Shown here: one piece after another, positions 1 through 9,200 of the stretch
Layout of the letters: each line of letters begins with the position of its first letter
Numbering within the stretch: the stretch's first letter is position 1
Origin: Vishniacozyma victoriae
Taxonomy: Eukaryota; Basidiomycota; Tremellomycetes; Tremellales; Bulleribasidiaceae
Length of the DNA: 64,000 nucleotides
Assembly: GCA_017654735.1 (NCBI GenBank)
Contig: JADPYG010000089.1
Span: 816,001-880,000, forward strand
Direction: 5' to 3'
The notes under the pieces: model-generated
Database searches by the model: none
Told to the model about the DNA's origin: nothing
Seen by the model: only the letters and a program-made list of their open reading frames with translations
Position numbers and translations under genes: made by a program

Positions 1-894
1 CACGGAGCTGAGCTGGTTGCTAAAGCAGTCAGAGGATTGGGAGTGGAAGGATGTACTGTGAATTCAAGGAATGATGTAATTATAAGAGATGGGGAGAAGG
101 AATTAAAGATAGGTCTTTTTCCTCTTGGGTGAGAGATATGCTGATGATCTACGTCTCTGGGTCGGCTTATAAGATCATTCAACATCGGGCTTATCATCAT
201 GGGACTATGTTGATTTCTTCGTCATTAGGAGAACTCGGGAAGGCGTTAAAGACCAGTTCGGTACGTCATTGCTGATGACCAAGGTAGATGCTGATGAAAA
301 GCCAAATATCGAAACGAAAGGGATACCCTCATTTCGATCTCCCGTGACGACCCTCAATACTTATCTATCCCCCAACAAACCCAAGATAGACCACGAATCA
401 TTCACCCAAGCCGTCACATCCGAGTTCAAGAGAGTGTACGAGATCCCAAATACCCCTCCCATGGAGGTGACATATGTAAAAGAAAAAGAAGTCGTAGAAA
501 AGAAAATATGGGATGGGGTCAAGGAAATGAAAACTTGGGAATGGGAGTACGGATCCAGTCCGGAATTTAGTAACCAAATCGAAGGGGAATTATCATTTGG
601 TTCCCTCGTACGTCTTCCTTCCTGTTGAAAAATGACGCTGATCAGTAGTCTGTATCCCTGACTGCTCGACATGGACTTATCACGTCTTTCATATTCCACC
701 TCGCCCCTCCGCTGAATGCTTCCGCCGAGACGACGAAGGTTAAGCAGGATTATCTGGATACATTAGCTCTCTCACTCGTGGGTAGGCGGTATGAATCCCT
801 CGAAGGTGGTGAAGAGTCTATACCCCACGACAAGGATCCTGCCCTGAAGGACATTCACAGCGAAGTGGTCGAGTGGCTACGGCAGGCGATGTAG
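1..894 (+). CDS. AIM22: Lipoate-protein ligase (LplA/Aim22 type), C-terminal part, 5' truncated by window edge
   Basis: This enzyme attaches lipoate to mitochondrial 2-oxoacid dehydrogenase and glycine-cleavage proteins, or transfers it between them. The visible 255 residues come from four phase-0 exons (1-108, 153-260, 302-607, 649-894). They contain the family core NDVII, KVSGSAYK, HHGTML and GVPS-like GIPSFRSPVT, then the accessory-domain signature TWEWEYGSSPEF and a closing RHGLITSFIFHLAP segment. The stop is TAG at 892. The N-terminal catalytic part lies outside the window. The first visible intron has no usable GT-AG boundaries; removing 109-152 (AT...AC) restores exactly the conserved Lys-Val-Ser-Gly-Ser core, which includes the catalytic lysine. 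The other two introns (261-301 and 608-648) are ordinary GT-AG. The family call is firm; the mitochondrial location is inferred from the family. Confidence 0.9.
109..152 (+). other. Probable AT-AC intron in the lipoate ligase gene
   Basis: A 44-nt intron begins ATAGGT and ends CTAC, with a CTGAT branch-like site at 141-145. Splicing joins AAG to GTC TCT GGG in phase 0 and gives KVSGS, the invariant family motif. No GT donor and AG acceptor in this stretch give that product. The donor resembles the U2-type AT-AC donor ATAAGT rather than the U12 ATATCC form. Confidence 0.75.
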
Positions 895-1232
895 GTGATG
901 TGATATGCAGGTAGTAATAGACCCATCATGATATATTATGCATAACATCACAACGCTGGATTACAGATGATCTGAGATGTCCGCCCCGTATCTGTCACTA
1001 CGACCATCAAACTCTGGTACGCCGTGTCAATAGAGGGCTTTGTATATTGGTCTGATGGACTATAACCTAGAGGCTACGGTAGACTAGGCAAGAAAGGTGG
1101 GGTTTGTGCCTTTACTGCTCATCTTCAGACCTAATTTCCGATGTCAGTGTATGCAGAGTATCGTAATAGTCATTGCATTTCGTCATGTACATTTCCTATC
1201 ATCAGTGTTGTCGAGGAAGCAGACTCACTGTT
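895..1232. other. Convergent 3' intergenic stretch without a gene
   Basis: This lies between the stop codons of the lipoate ligase gene and the TRAPPC2L gene on the opposite strand, so it should hold both 3' UTRs. I see no supported coding region or RNA gene. Confidence 0.6.
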
Positions 1233-1940
1233 CTATCTACCGCCATTCAAGACTTCTCCGAGTTTCGTGATTCCCTTCATGAACTTCTCATTACCTTCCA
1301 ACCATGATCCTTCAATATCTTCCGCTCCTGTGGTGAACATCTTTGATCCTGGTATTTGTGTATTCCGTATCGGAGTCTTCGCTTCCTTCGTCTCTTCACC
1401 TGTGGCCTCGGTCACGGGCAGAGCCTTGAATGAAGGCGGTAAACTGAGAAAAGGGTTGTATACTGCCGATAGCAGTAATTGATGTACAGCCCTGAAGATC
1501 TATTCATCAGCCTTTGTCGCGCTGGTGAACTCACAGCTACTATATCTGAATCTTTGATCATAGCGTCCACGAGAGCTACCGAGAGAACCATCCTCAACTT
1601 CGTATTTGACTGGAATCCATAACTGCCCTCAGCACCATTCATTTTAATAACTTACAAAGCCATATCCTCCATGCAAAACAGTAAACCCAAGTACGCATCA
1701 GCAGGTTTGGACGGTGTACTCGTCATGACGACTACTCGGTCAGCTATGTAGCTATCAGTGTAGGGGGGACTCACTCCGCTCTTCTATCACGTCCACTGCA
1801 GCGTGGGAGAGGTGGTAATGCCTCAATTCATCTGATTTTGCAGTGAAGGAGTGTACGAATATCGGTTGATTGGTCGGTGATAAAATCGCCAGGGAGGTCA
1901 GGTAAAGTGGGACCAAGGGGATAGGTGCTCTTGGGTCCAT
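1233..1940 (-). CDS. TRAPPC2L/Tca17-like trafficking subunit
   Basis: A small longin-fold TRAPP-complex protein that supports Rab GEF activity at the Golgi. Four exons (1940-1775, 1731-1656, 1622-1535, 1499-1233) splice to 198 residues with all phases consistent. Exon 1 gives the longin strand AILSPTNQPIFVHSF followed by the helix leading to AVDVIEE. Exon 2 gives YLGLLFCMED, exon 3 gives FYGFQSNTKLRMVLSV, and exon 4 starts with the helix ending YNPF; all match TRAPPC2L layout (YLGLLYPTED, KVYGYVTNSKVKF, CNPFY). The protein is longer than the usual ~140 residues because of a tail that includes an insert rich in Glu, Thr and Lys. The start at 1940 is chosen because it begins just before the first longin strand. 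It shares a 145-bp divergent promoter with the next gene. Confidence 0.85.
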
Positions 1941-2004
1941 CTTGTGATGATACGGTACTCTGACCCACTCTTTGAGTGTTGCTGGAGGAGGTCGAATGTC
2001 ATGG

Positions 2005-2010
2005 CACGTG
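2005..2010. promoter_or_regulatory. CACGTG E-box in a divergent promoter
   Basis: A perfect palindromic hexamer between the divergent starts of the TRAPPC2L-like and Atg43/DUF1770-like genes. bHLH factors of the Cbf1/USF type bind this core. Function here is inferred from position only. Confidence 0.35.
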
Positions 2011-2085
2011 GTTTCAGGCACGCACCTACTCACTATCCTAATGACGGCTTCCCAACGCCGTTCACCTCTTTATCTTCAAGAAACA

Positions 2086-2896
2086 ATGACTACCGCCAAT
2101 CCATCGCATAACCCTTTCAGAGAGTCCGAGGGACGTCACGCACAAGCTATCCATCGATCATCACAAACTCAGTTCCCGGATGATCTGCCTGCTAGAAGCG
2201 ACGATGAAGAATCGATCGATGATGAACGAAAAGTAAAGAGGGAGGCTAGACGTAGAGTTAGGCAGGTCATGCCTCCTATGCCTGATCTCAGGTTCGAGCA
2301 GGTAAGCTCAATCTCCCTAACTTCTTACAGTAGAGGGATAGTAGCTGATGGGTAGTCATACTTGCTTTCGATACGACCCTTTTTAACGCCGAAACCGTCA
2401 AAGAAAGCTATTGAAGAACGAGGACAAGTTGGAGAGGACAATGAGGGCGGAGAGGGGGATAGGCATAAGACTATGGAAGCTACGGAGGATGATGAGGTGT
2501 TTCACTGGGGTAGGGAGGTTGATGTGAAATGGGGGATGCTATCGTGGGTCACGTTTCGAGATCAGGCAAGTATCTTCTCATCTTTTCCAACAATACCATC
2601 TAGACAACAACATCCGCGCACATATGTTATAACGTCAACTTATTTCAGGCGCTGACAAGCAGCTACTCTCACCAATGGTCCAAGGAGCTCTATGGGGATG
2701 GGCAGGACTAGCACTCTCGGCATCATCTATGTACCTCCGCTCCGCCCTATACCCCGAATCTCACATCGGCAAAGGCAGGATAGTAGGTGGTTCCGGCGCA
2801 TCATCCGGAGGAGGTGGAGCTGTAGGTCAGAGTGGTGGATGGTGGGGCAAATGGGTCAAGAGTTGGGCGGGAGGATTGGAAGCTGCTACTGCGTAA
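2086..2896 (+). CDS. Atg43/DUF1770-like protein
   Basis: Three exons (2086-2301, 2356-2565, 2663-2896) give 219 residues. The first ends with PPMPDLRFEQ and continues across the splice into SYLLSIRPFLTP, which I associate with the fungal DUF1770 family; fission yeast Atg43, a mitophagy receptor, is to my knowledge a member. Exon 2 ends WVTFRDQ and exon 3 begins LLSPMVQGALWGWAGLALSA, a hydrophobic stretch that could anchor the protein in a membrane. The C-terminus is rich in Gly and Ser. The second intron has a GC donor. An upstream in-frame ATG at 2041 is an alternative start; I prefer 2086 because the extension shows no recognisable sequence. The family assignment is moderate and the mitophagy role is inferred. 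Confidence 0.7.
2566..2662 (+). other. GC-AG intron
   Basis: The donor reads CAG followed by GCAAGT, the textbook GC-AG context, and the acceptor GCAG follows a CTGAC branch site at 2652-2656. The junction joins FRDQ to LLSPMVQGALW in phase 0. A competing GT donor at 2570 would need another acceptor (2648) and adds the residues ASADKQ. Confidence 0.65.
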
Positions 2897-2994
2897 TCAA
2901 GTACAGAAGGGAGAGTTGATATGTATTCATGCAATTATAAGACCGGACTAAGTTGGAAGGTCATATACAAGTGGTTTGACGATGGTCGTCTTTA

Positions 2995-3730
2995 TCAAGG
3001 CTTGACACCGAGCAAGCTTGATATCTTGGAGATATCGGTATGATCCACCGTATTCTGCATCCTGTAGATATACTCGCATTGACCATCTTTTCATCAGCTT
3101 ATCTTCTTGTATAGTTGCATTGGACTCACCAGGCGTCATGATCACCTCACCACCATTCTGAGCCATCGGGCCTTGATTGCCGAAATTCCCCAAATCACCC
3201 AAAGCACTCTTCACCCCGCCCAAAACTCTCGAAACAGTACTTCCTTGACCGACCATATAATCTTTCTCGGGGTCGTCTTTTGCCTTGTCCGTCAATGAAG
3301 ATTTGAATTCGAAAGCCTTGTATAAGGATAAGGATGGGTTTGCGTATACCGGATAAGGCGACGAAGTGCTTGTGATATACTGCTCGATTGGTTGGTATGA
3401 TCCACAACCGATGATCAAGACTAATATCAGTACACGCTTAATGTTAAAAGTGACGTACCTTGACTCTCAGCCGGGAGTGAGGTAGGCGGAACACCCTCCC
3501 CAATCCGACGAACATAAGCCTGGCAGTTCTTACACCCTACCTATCAGTGTATGTCAAATCGACGCGAAAGGGTACACACAGAAATGTCGAATAAACACAA
3601 GTAATGTCCTTTTTCCAGAAATCAAATCTCCTAATGTATGTTTTGACCCATGACTATCGTATATCTCCTCTTTAATTATGGAAGCTAGGACCTCGGGGGT
3701 TGGTAGTGCTTGATTTGGGGGGAGTGACAT
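2995..3730 (-). CDS. AhpC/TSA family thioredoxin-fold (peroxiredoxin-like) protein
   Basis: This resembles the peroxiredoxin-like AhpC-TSA_2 group found widely in fungi and in the animal PRXL2 proteins. Four exons splice cleanly. Exon 1 from ATG at 3730 ends in LLVFIRHF. A GT-AG intron splits the next codon, giving FWCKNCQAYV with the two-cysteine CxxC centre. Exon 3 gives VLIIGCGSYQPIEQYI and the acidic-substrate strand YPVYANPSLSLYKAF. The last exon ends with the family tail HTDISKISSLLGVKP and TGA at 2995-2997. The presence of CxxC suggests thiol redox activity, but the substrate is unknown. An ACGCGT sequence lies about 18 bp upstream of the ATG. Confidence 0.85.
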
Positions 3731-4345
3731 TGTAGTGTGATTGATGAACGCGTCGGACGATCATTTCGGTCATCGTTCGATCAGCCCGAGATTATCTGAA
3801 AATAGACGCCGATTTGAGATTCTCCTATTGATTGTCACGACACGTCGAACAAGAGCTGCCCCTGCAGCCTGCCGAGGGCTTTCTCATGGACAGCTCCTCA
3901 CTACTGATCGCTTGGAGAGGCTCGTCATTATTATCGCCGTTGTGAAAGCGGTGAATCTAGTTCACCTGTCGCTCGCAACACAATCAAGTCCCTGGTTTGC
4001 CGTTGGATTCTTACAGCGCTCAGACCATCTAATAAGAGCCGGAAGCTTCGGACGGTGTGCTTCGGGTCTGAAGTCCGAGGCTTTCGTCTATCTTTGGGGT
4101 CATCCTTTGGACCGCTGACTCCAGGCACATACAGCGTTTCAGCTTTCGATCGGAGGGCATTCGCGTTGCGCAACGGAAAGGGGCGGACTGTTATTCTGAC
4201 TAGCGAGCTGCGAAGAGTCAAAGCGTTATTTGGCGTATAAAGGCGAGAAGAGGAAGGTCTTTTTTCAATATCCCTTCATCTCATTTCGCATACAGCAAGT
4301 GGGTATAAGCTGTTTAGAGTAGAGTGCTGCGAGCTGACCCGTAGA
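3731..4345. other. 615-bp intergenic region upstream of the orphan pair
   Basis: I see no gene I can support. It contains a likely TATA box near 4236 and an imperfect inverted repeat, AGCTTCGGAC at 4044-4053 against GTCCGAGGCT at 4073-4082, with a 19-nt loop. Short open frames overlap one another without recognisable content. Confidence 0.5.
4236..4241 (+). promoter_or_regulatory. TATAAA box upstream of orphan gene A
   Basis: A perfect TATAAA stands about 105 bp before the ATG at 4346, a plausible distance for a fungal core promoter. No other evidence. Confidence 0.4.
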
Positions 4346-4802
4346 ATGGAATTCGGACCGGAAAATACAGTCGGCATCCGAAGGGGAATTCCGGGCTTCG
4401 CGAGCTTCGTCGTGCCCAAACCACTCGATCGGGCACTTTCGCAAGAATGTCGCAACAGTGTCGAAGGTTGGGCACAACACACACTCCGAAGAATCGCGAT
4501 CGGGGGCGGGCCGGGCTGGGTGGATCCTATGTGGAACGAGAGACTGGCATATTACAGCCCGACGGGAATGGCACATAGGCACTCATACATGGTTGCTTTG
4601 ACGCATTTCGAGGACGCTATCCCGAAAGAAGTCCTGAGGGCCATGAATGAGCAGAGATACCCAGATGTTTGGGACGGTCGATACCGAGATCTCTGTTCCC
4701 TGATCATGGTGGTCCAAGAGTTCATGGAAGACGTTGCCAATGTGAGTTCACCTTTCGCTGGGCACTTGATGCTGATGCCTTGCGTAGAGCACAGAATTAT
4801 GA
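4346..4802 (+). CDS. Orphan gene A: unknown protein, tandem paralogue of gene B
   Basis: I do not recognise this family. Exon 1 (4346-4741, 132 codons) and a short exon 2 (4788-4802) encode 136 residues; the single GT-AG intron has GCTGATG before the acceptor. Landmarks are GIPGFASFVVPKP near the N-terminus, GGGPGWVDP in the middle, RHSYMVALTHFEDAIPKEV, and RYRDLCSLIMVVQEFMEDV near the C-terminus. The same landmarks in the same order and the same phase-0 intron position appear in gene B 450 bp downstream, so both are real genes and arose by duplication. No signal peptide or membrane helix is obvious. An intracellular protein is likely; function unknown. Confidence 0.7.
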
Positions 4803-5249
4803 GAAGGGAAGCGGGAGATCACGGACGATATCTGCGGATTTGAAGGATAACCGGGCATATACGACTGAAGGTCGACACGTTCATGAGAGTGCTGTAGACA
4901 ACATGTAAAACATGACCTGCTTTCTTTGGCTTTGGTATGGTACACACACTAGCGTTAGATTACGCCATGAGAGTCGTGTCGGCCATTCAGCTTTTTAGTC
5001 CTTCGTCATCATCATTAGGCACAGGGGAGAGTTTCAGCCTCTGTCGGAAAGGGGGTCCAAGCGGTCTGCTCAGGGCTACTGTGAACTAACCTTACTTGTA
5101 GTTTCGCTAGACCAATTTTGTTTATGAAATCTCATCTCCCACCACTTTTGACTCTTTACCCTGCTCGCATTTACCACCGTAAGCACTGCCCCTCCTATTC
5201 ATCCGCTCCTCTGTGTACTGACTGCCTCACAGACCCTTGGGATCTACCA
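4803..5249. other. Spacer between the tandem orphan genes
   Basis: This holds the 3' UTR of gene A and the promoter/5' UTR of gene B. An open frame runs in from 5118 to the ATG at 5250, but its extra 44 residues have no counterpart in gene A. I see no other gene. Confidence 0.5.
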
Positions 5250-5802
5250 ATGCGATTCGGTCCACCCCATAGCTGGGAGAGAATCTCGGGCTTCAAGGCG
5301 ATCCCATTACCTACCACCAAGAGGATCCCGGGCTTCGAAGCGATACCATTGCCCAAGGCTTCATTGGACAAGCTCATCCAAGACTGCTGGGAGAATAGTG
5401 GCGATTGGCACCTCCGAACAATCAGAAAGGTTATATTGGCCGGGGGAGCGGGATGGGTCGATCCCAACTTCTTCAAACGGAAGGAATATTACGAAGGGAA
5501 TTCCGCATCGAACCAAGCCCGGCAGAGAATGAGGGAGGAATCTCGGAGGCACTCGTATATGGTCGCTAAGGCTACCATCGAAGAATGTATTCCGAAATCG
5601 TTATTCGAGTACATGAGGTCGCAAGAACACGATTTCATTGAATGCGTTACCCCCTTCCGAGATCTTGCCTCCTTCATCATGGTCATTCACGACTTTATGA
5701 TCGCAGTGATCAAGGTCAGTTCTGAAACATGCCACCATGAATAGACTCAGCCTGACATTGTAGAGTCGACAAGGTGACAACCCCAAGGTGGAAGATGTGT
5801 AG
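5250..5802 (+). CDS. Orphan gene B: unknown protein, tandem paralogue of gene A
   Basis: Two exons (5250-5714, 5764-5802) give 167 residues. The start at 5250 is chosen because MRFGPP aligns with MEFGPE of gene A. Shared landmarks are GGAGWVDP, RRHSYMVAKATIEECIPKSL and FRDLASFIMVIHDFM. The intron falls at the same place and phase as in gene A. Unlike A, it carries two copies of a 14-residue unit, RISGFKAIPLPTTK and RIPGFEAIPLPKAS (5280-5321 and 5322-5363), and about 12 extra charged residues before RRHSYMV. The C-terminal exon is longer than A's. No known domain recognised; probably soluble. Confidence 0.7.
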
Positions 5803-6234
5803 GTGCGAGGAGTGAGCTGGCGGACCAGGGATGACGCCCATATGTTGTAGGAGTCCTCTAGTCATCGCCTTTAGGTCTCCACCCTCTACGGATCACTCTA
5901 TGAAGCCAGTATCCATGTAGCTATCCCTTGTGAAGTGGAGCATCGAGTCTTGCCACAGCCTACTCTGCCACACGGTGTGCCACGACCGGAAGTGCAATGA
6001 CTGAAATGAGGATCACCTACCAACACTCTGCCTAAACCACTGTATCTCACTTCGTCTCCGATCCGTAGCGCCCTCCGAGAAGTAGATAGGAGAAGGCACA
6101 CTCGAATCCAGGCTCTCTCATATGCCCTGACCTCCTGGCCCAAAATCTCAGCTCGACAATGAATTGCGCTTGATATACACAACTTCTTGACGTCACCGAC
6201 ATTTCACGACCTCGACCCGGCTTGTCTTGTCGCT
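5803..6234. other. 432-bp region upstream of the Rictor gene
   Basis: It should contain the 3' UTR of orphan B and the Rictor promoter. A 94-codon open frame lies on the minus strand, but it lacks a convincing start and matches nothing I know. No RNA gene recognised. Confidence 0.45.
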
Positions 6235-9200
6235 ATGGCTTCACCATATCGCTCATCCCCTCAGCGGCCTACGGTTCAAATCCCTCAGTCGACGGAACCA
6301 GAAGCTGGGAGAGAGGAGACCATGAACGATGAGGAGGAAACGGTGCGTCCACACCAGCTCCCAGGTGTTCAAGCTGATGTATCAGGTCGAGAGCGTCATG
6401 GCTAAGTTGGGCATCGAGAGGAGAGTGCAGTATGGAGCTGAAAAGATGCTGGATGTAGGCAGACTCCTCGCTAAGTATGAGTCGTGTAAGCTGACCTGTT
6501 TACAGGTCATCGAACAACAACAAAGTGGGCTTGAAACCGGTGGAATGAAGGATAAAATTACTGCCCAGCTCGAGTCCGCCGCCAACAAAATAAGAGAGCT
6601 GGAGGAGAAGCTTGAGAGGCTTCGAGGAGGTGAGTACTTGCTACATGACAACGCGGACTCTGAGCTTGGCTGAGGCTGATGTTCAGCTACCCCACTGAGA
6701 TCTCGAATGAGACCACAAGCGCGACTTCACGGCTTTAGTTCCAACTCGTCCCTCTCCGTCAATCAGCTGTCCGCTTCGACATCCTCTTCAACACTCCTGA
6801 CCGGTGGACGTCCGCATGTGTCTCGTCAAACATCTCGCGGCACGCCAGATCGCGAACGACTCGACGTTTTCCCCAACATGATCCCCTTACCGACTACACC
6901 ATCGCGGGCCGGATCTCATAACCTCATGCCCGGCTCAAGTCACTCGCAGAGACCGCGGAGTATGTCTATTGGAGCCGACTCGCTGGGGAGTCCTCGACAA
7001 GGAGATGGAATCGGATCATCAAGGATGGGTTGGATGCCCTCTGCCACTTCGCCAGGCGAGATTCCCGAGGAAGCACACAACGCTGGGATGATTGAGAATG
7101 CTGTTGCCCTCATCAACCGGCTGAGAGATCTGGGAAGACGGATGACTGGGAAAGGAAAAGAAGTGGACATGGGGGATGAGCCTTGGCAGTGCATGACGAA
7201 GTTGGCTGGGATATTGAAAAAGGCTCCTTCTATCAGGGTCTTGCTGAGTACGGAGGATATCATTGATGGGTGAGTTCAATGTGCAGGACGATGTGGTCGA
7301 GGCTAATCATACAGGACACTGCGCTTTCTCGGTGATGCTGTCATGCCCCGCACCAGGACTGCAGCTTATCGACTATTACGATACGTTCTCGATCGTCAGT
7401 TATGGGGCATCATGCTAGAGTCTGGGATCGAATGGCTGTTCATCCGGTGCGCAATATTATGGCTGCTTGCAGCATGCACTAATGGAACAGGACATTTACA
7501 CGAGACGCCAAATGCGTCCACGAACGAGAACAAGCTCTTCGCCTGATCCGTGCCGTAATCGCGCTCCCAGCTCCACCGCCTCCCTCTCGACCCGCATCTA
7601 GACGTCGACGGAGAAGCTCGCATTCGCGGCCTAGGAGTTCGCAGTCCCGACAAGCAACAACGCCAGCACAGGAATCGATCAGCATATTTGTCGCCATCCT
7701 CACCCAGAGGGTACCCTTGACGGATGGTATATTGCGGAGTCTGGTCAGTGTAGCGGAAAACCAGGATGATGCACTCAGGACAATCTGCATGCAGACACTC
7801 GTTGAAATCGGTAAGTCTCATTCGGTCGGCACAAAACAAGCTGATTAGTAGGACTACTCGACATCGACCGGCTGATGCAGACGGACGCATTTCGCATAGT
7901 CCTCTCGGTGTTAAAAGATGGACCGTCGGAGCTCGGGCCATCGGTGTCGGCCCTTCTTGCCTTCTTGACCAATTTCCCTCATACACGGCATCGCCTCGTC
8001 CCCGGATCCGATGTAGAGGTTCGTTCTCTTTGATGATCTGGGCTCATACTGATCATCAGAGTGCCTTTGTAGGCTTTACCGAAGACCAAGCGAAGCCGTC
8101 AACTCGCCAGCCTGGAAAGCAGCTAGAGAAAATTGATGCTAATGTAAAGAACATCACCATCTTGCTAAATACCTGGTCTGGTGAGTGCCTAGTATCTGAT
8201 GGCAATGCTGAGCTGACACATCAGGTCTATTGTACCTCTGCATGGACGGTCGTCGGGCCATCACGTCGCTTGTCAGCTCTTTGCTGGTGCCGAACGATGA
8301 GATGCGGGACGCACTACTCAACCTACTTTTCACTATTTTCAAGATCAAATTGCCGACTTGGAAGGACGCGTTCCTAGATGGAAAACGACTTACTGGTAGG
8401 CCACTGAACTTCGAGATTCCAGTTAGTCTCGCTGATAAGACAGTATACAATCGGGCACAGGAAGCAGTATCGTCGACACTCAATGAAGAGACAGGGGAGG
8501 TAGAAGCTCCTGATTCGCTAAATCTGATCGATCAATACGTGGCCTTACTCATGGCCACATTCATTGATGCGGGCCTACTTGATGTGAGTATATTGCATTT
8601 TGGTGGAAATTCGCTGACATCCATCAGGCCCTCATCAGGCTTGTAGGCGAGAATGTCAACGCCTTAAATCGTAAAGCCACCCTCCTTCTGGGCGAGATGC
8701 TCCAGAAGGCAAATCGGATCTTGCCGTTACCCTACGCAGCCCAGATGCAGGTAAGTCGTGCCACTCTCAGTATAGGCGGTCAGCTGATTTGCAATAGGCG
8801 TTACCGAAACTGTTCGCCGAGTCTATGGACTTCAAAAGCCCCATCAAACGATCTTCCGCCCTGTCCGCTTTGTCCTCCATCGGAAGCTTGACACGAAACC
8901 GCAAGAAAGCGACTTCTACATTGCTCACTCGGAAAACTTCGCAAGCCCCCGTGATTCTGAGATGTACTGCCGCTGATGCCCAGGCTGAATCGACATGACC
9001 CCTTGGACCGCGGCCAGATGCTTATACAGCAAGCTAAGCTTCGCCAGGGTCTAGCGCTCGATGATAGGCAGTTTATCCAAATGATCAACGATTCTGGAAT
9101 CATCCTCAACCGAGATCATACCAAGTGGAACTACGAGATGATCGTCGATTTACTCGAAGGACCATTGATGAACCCAAAGCGACTCGATGAAGCAATCAAG

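Noticed and set aside
5118..5249. N-terminal extension of orphan gene B
   Set aside because: 44 extra residues have no match in gene A, whose start aligns with 5250.
5898..6182. 94-codon minus-strand open frame
   Set aside because: No good start context, no recognised domain, and it ends amid mixed-frame sequence; a splice reading gave no better protein. Kept only as intergenic.
6273..6283. GGTTCAAATCC, resembling a tRNA B box
   Set aside because: No A box, acceptor stem or anticodon arm nearby; it lies in the first coding exon of the Rictor gene.
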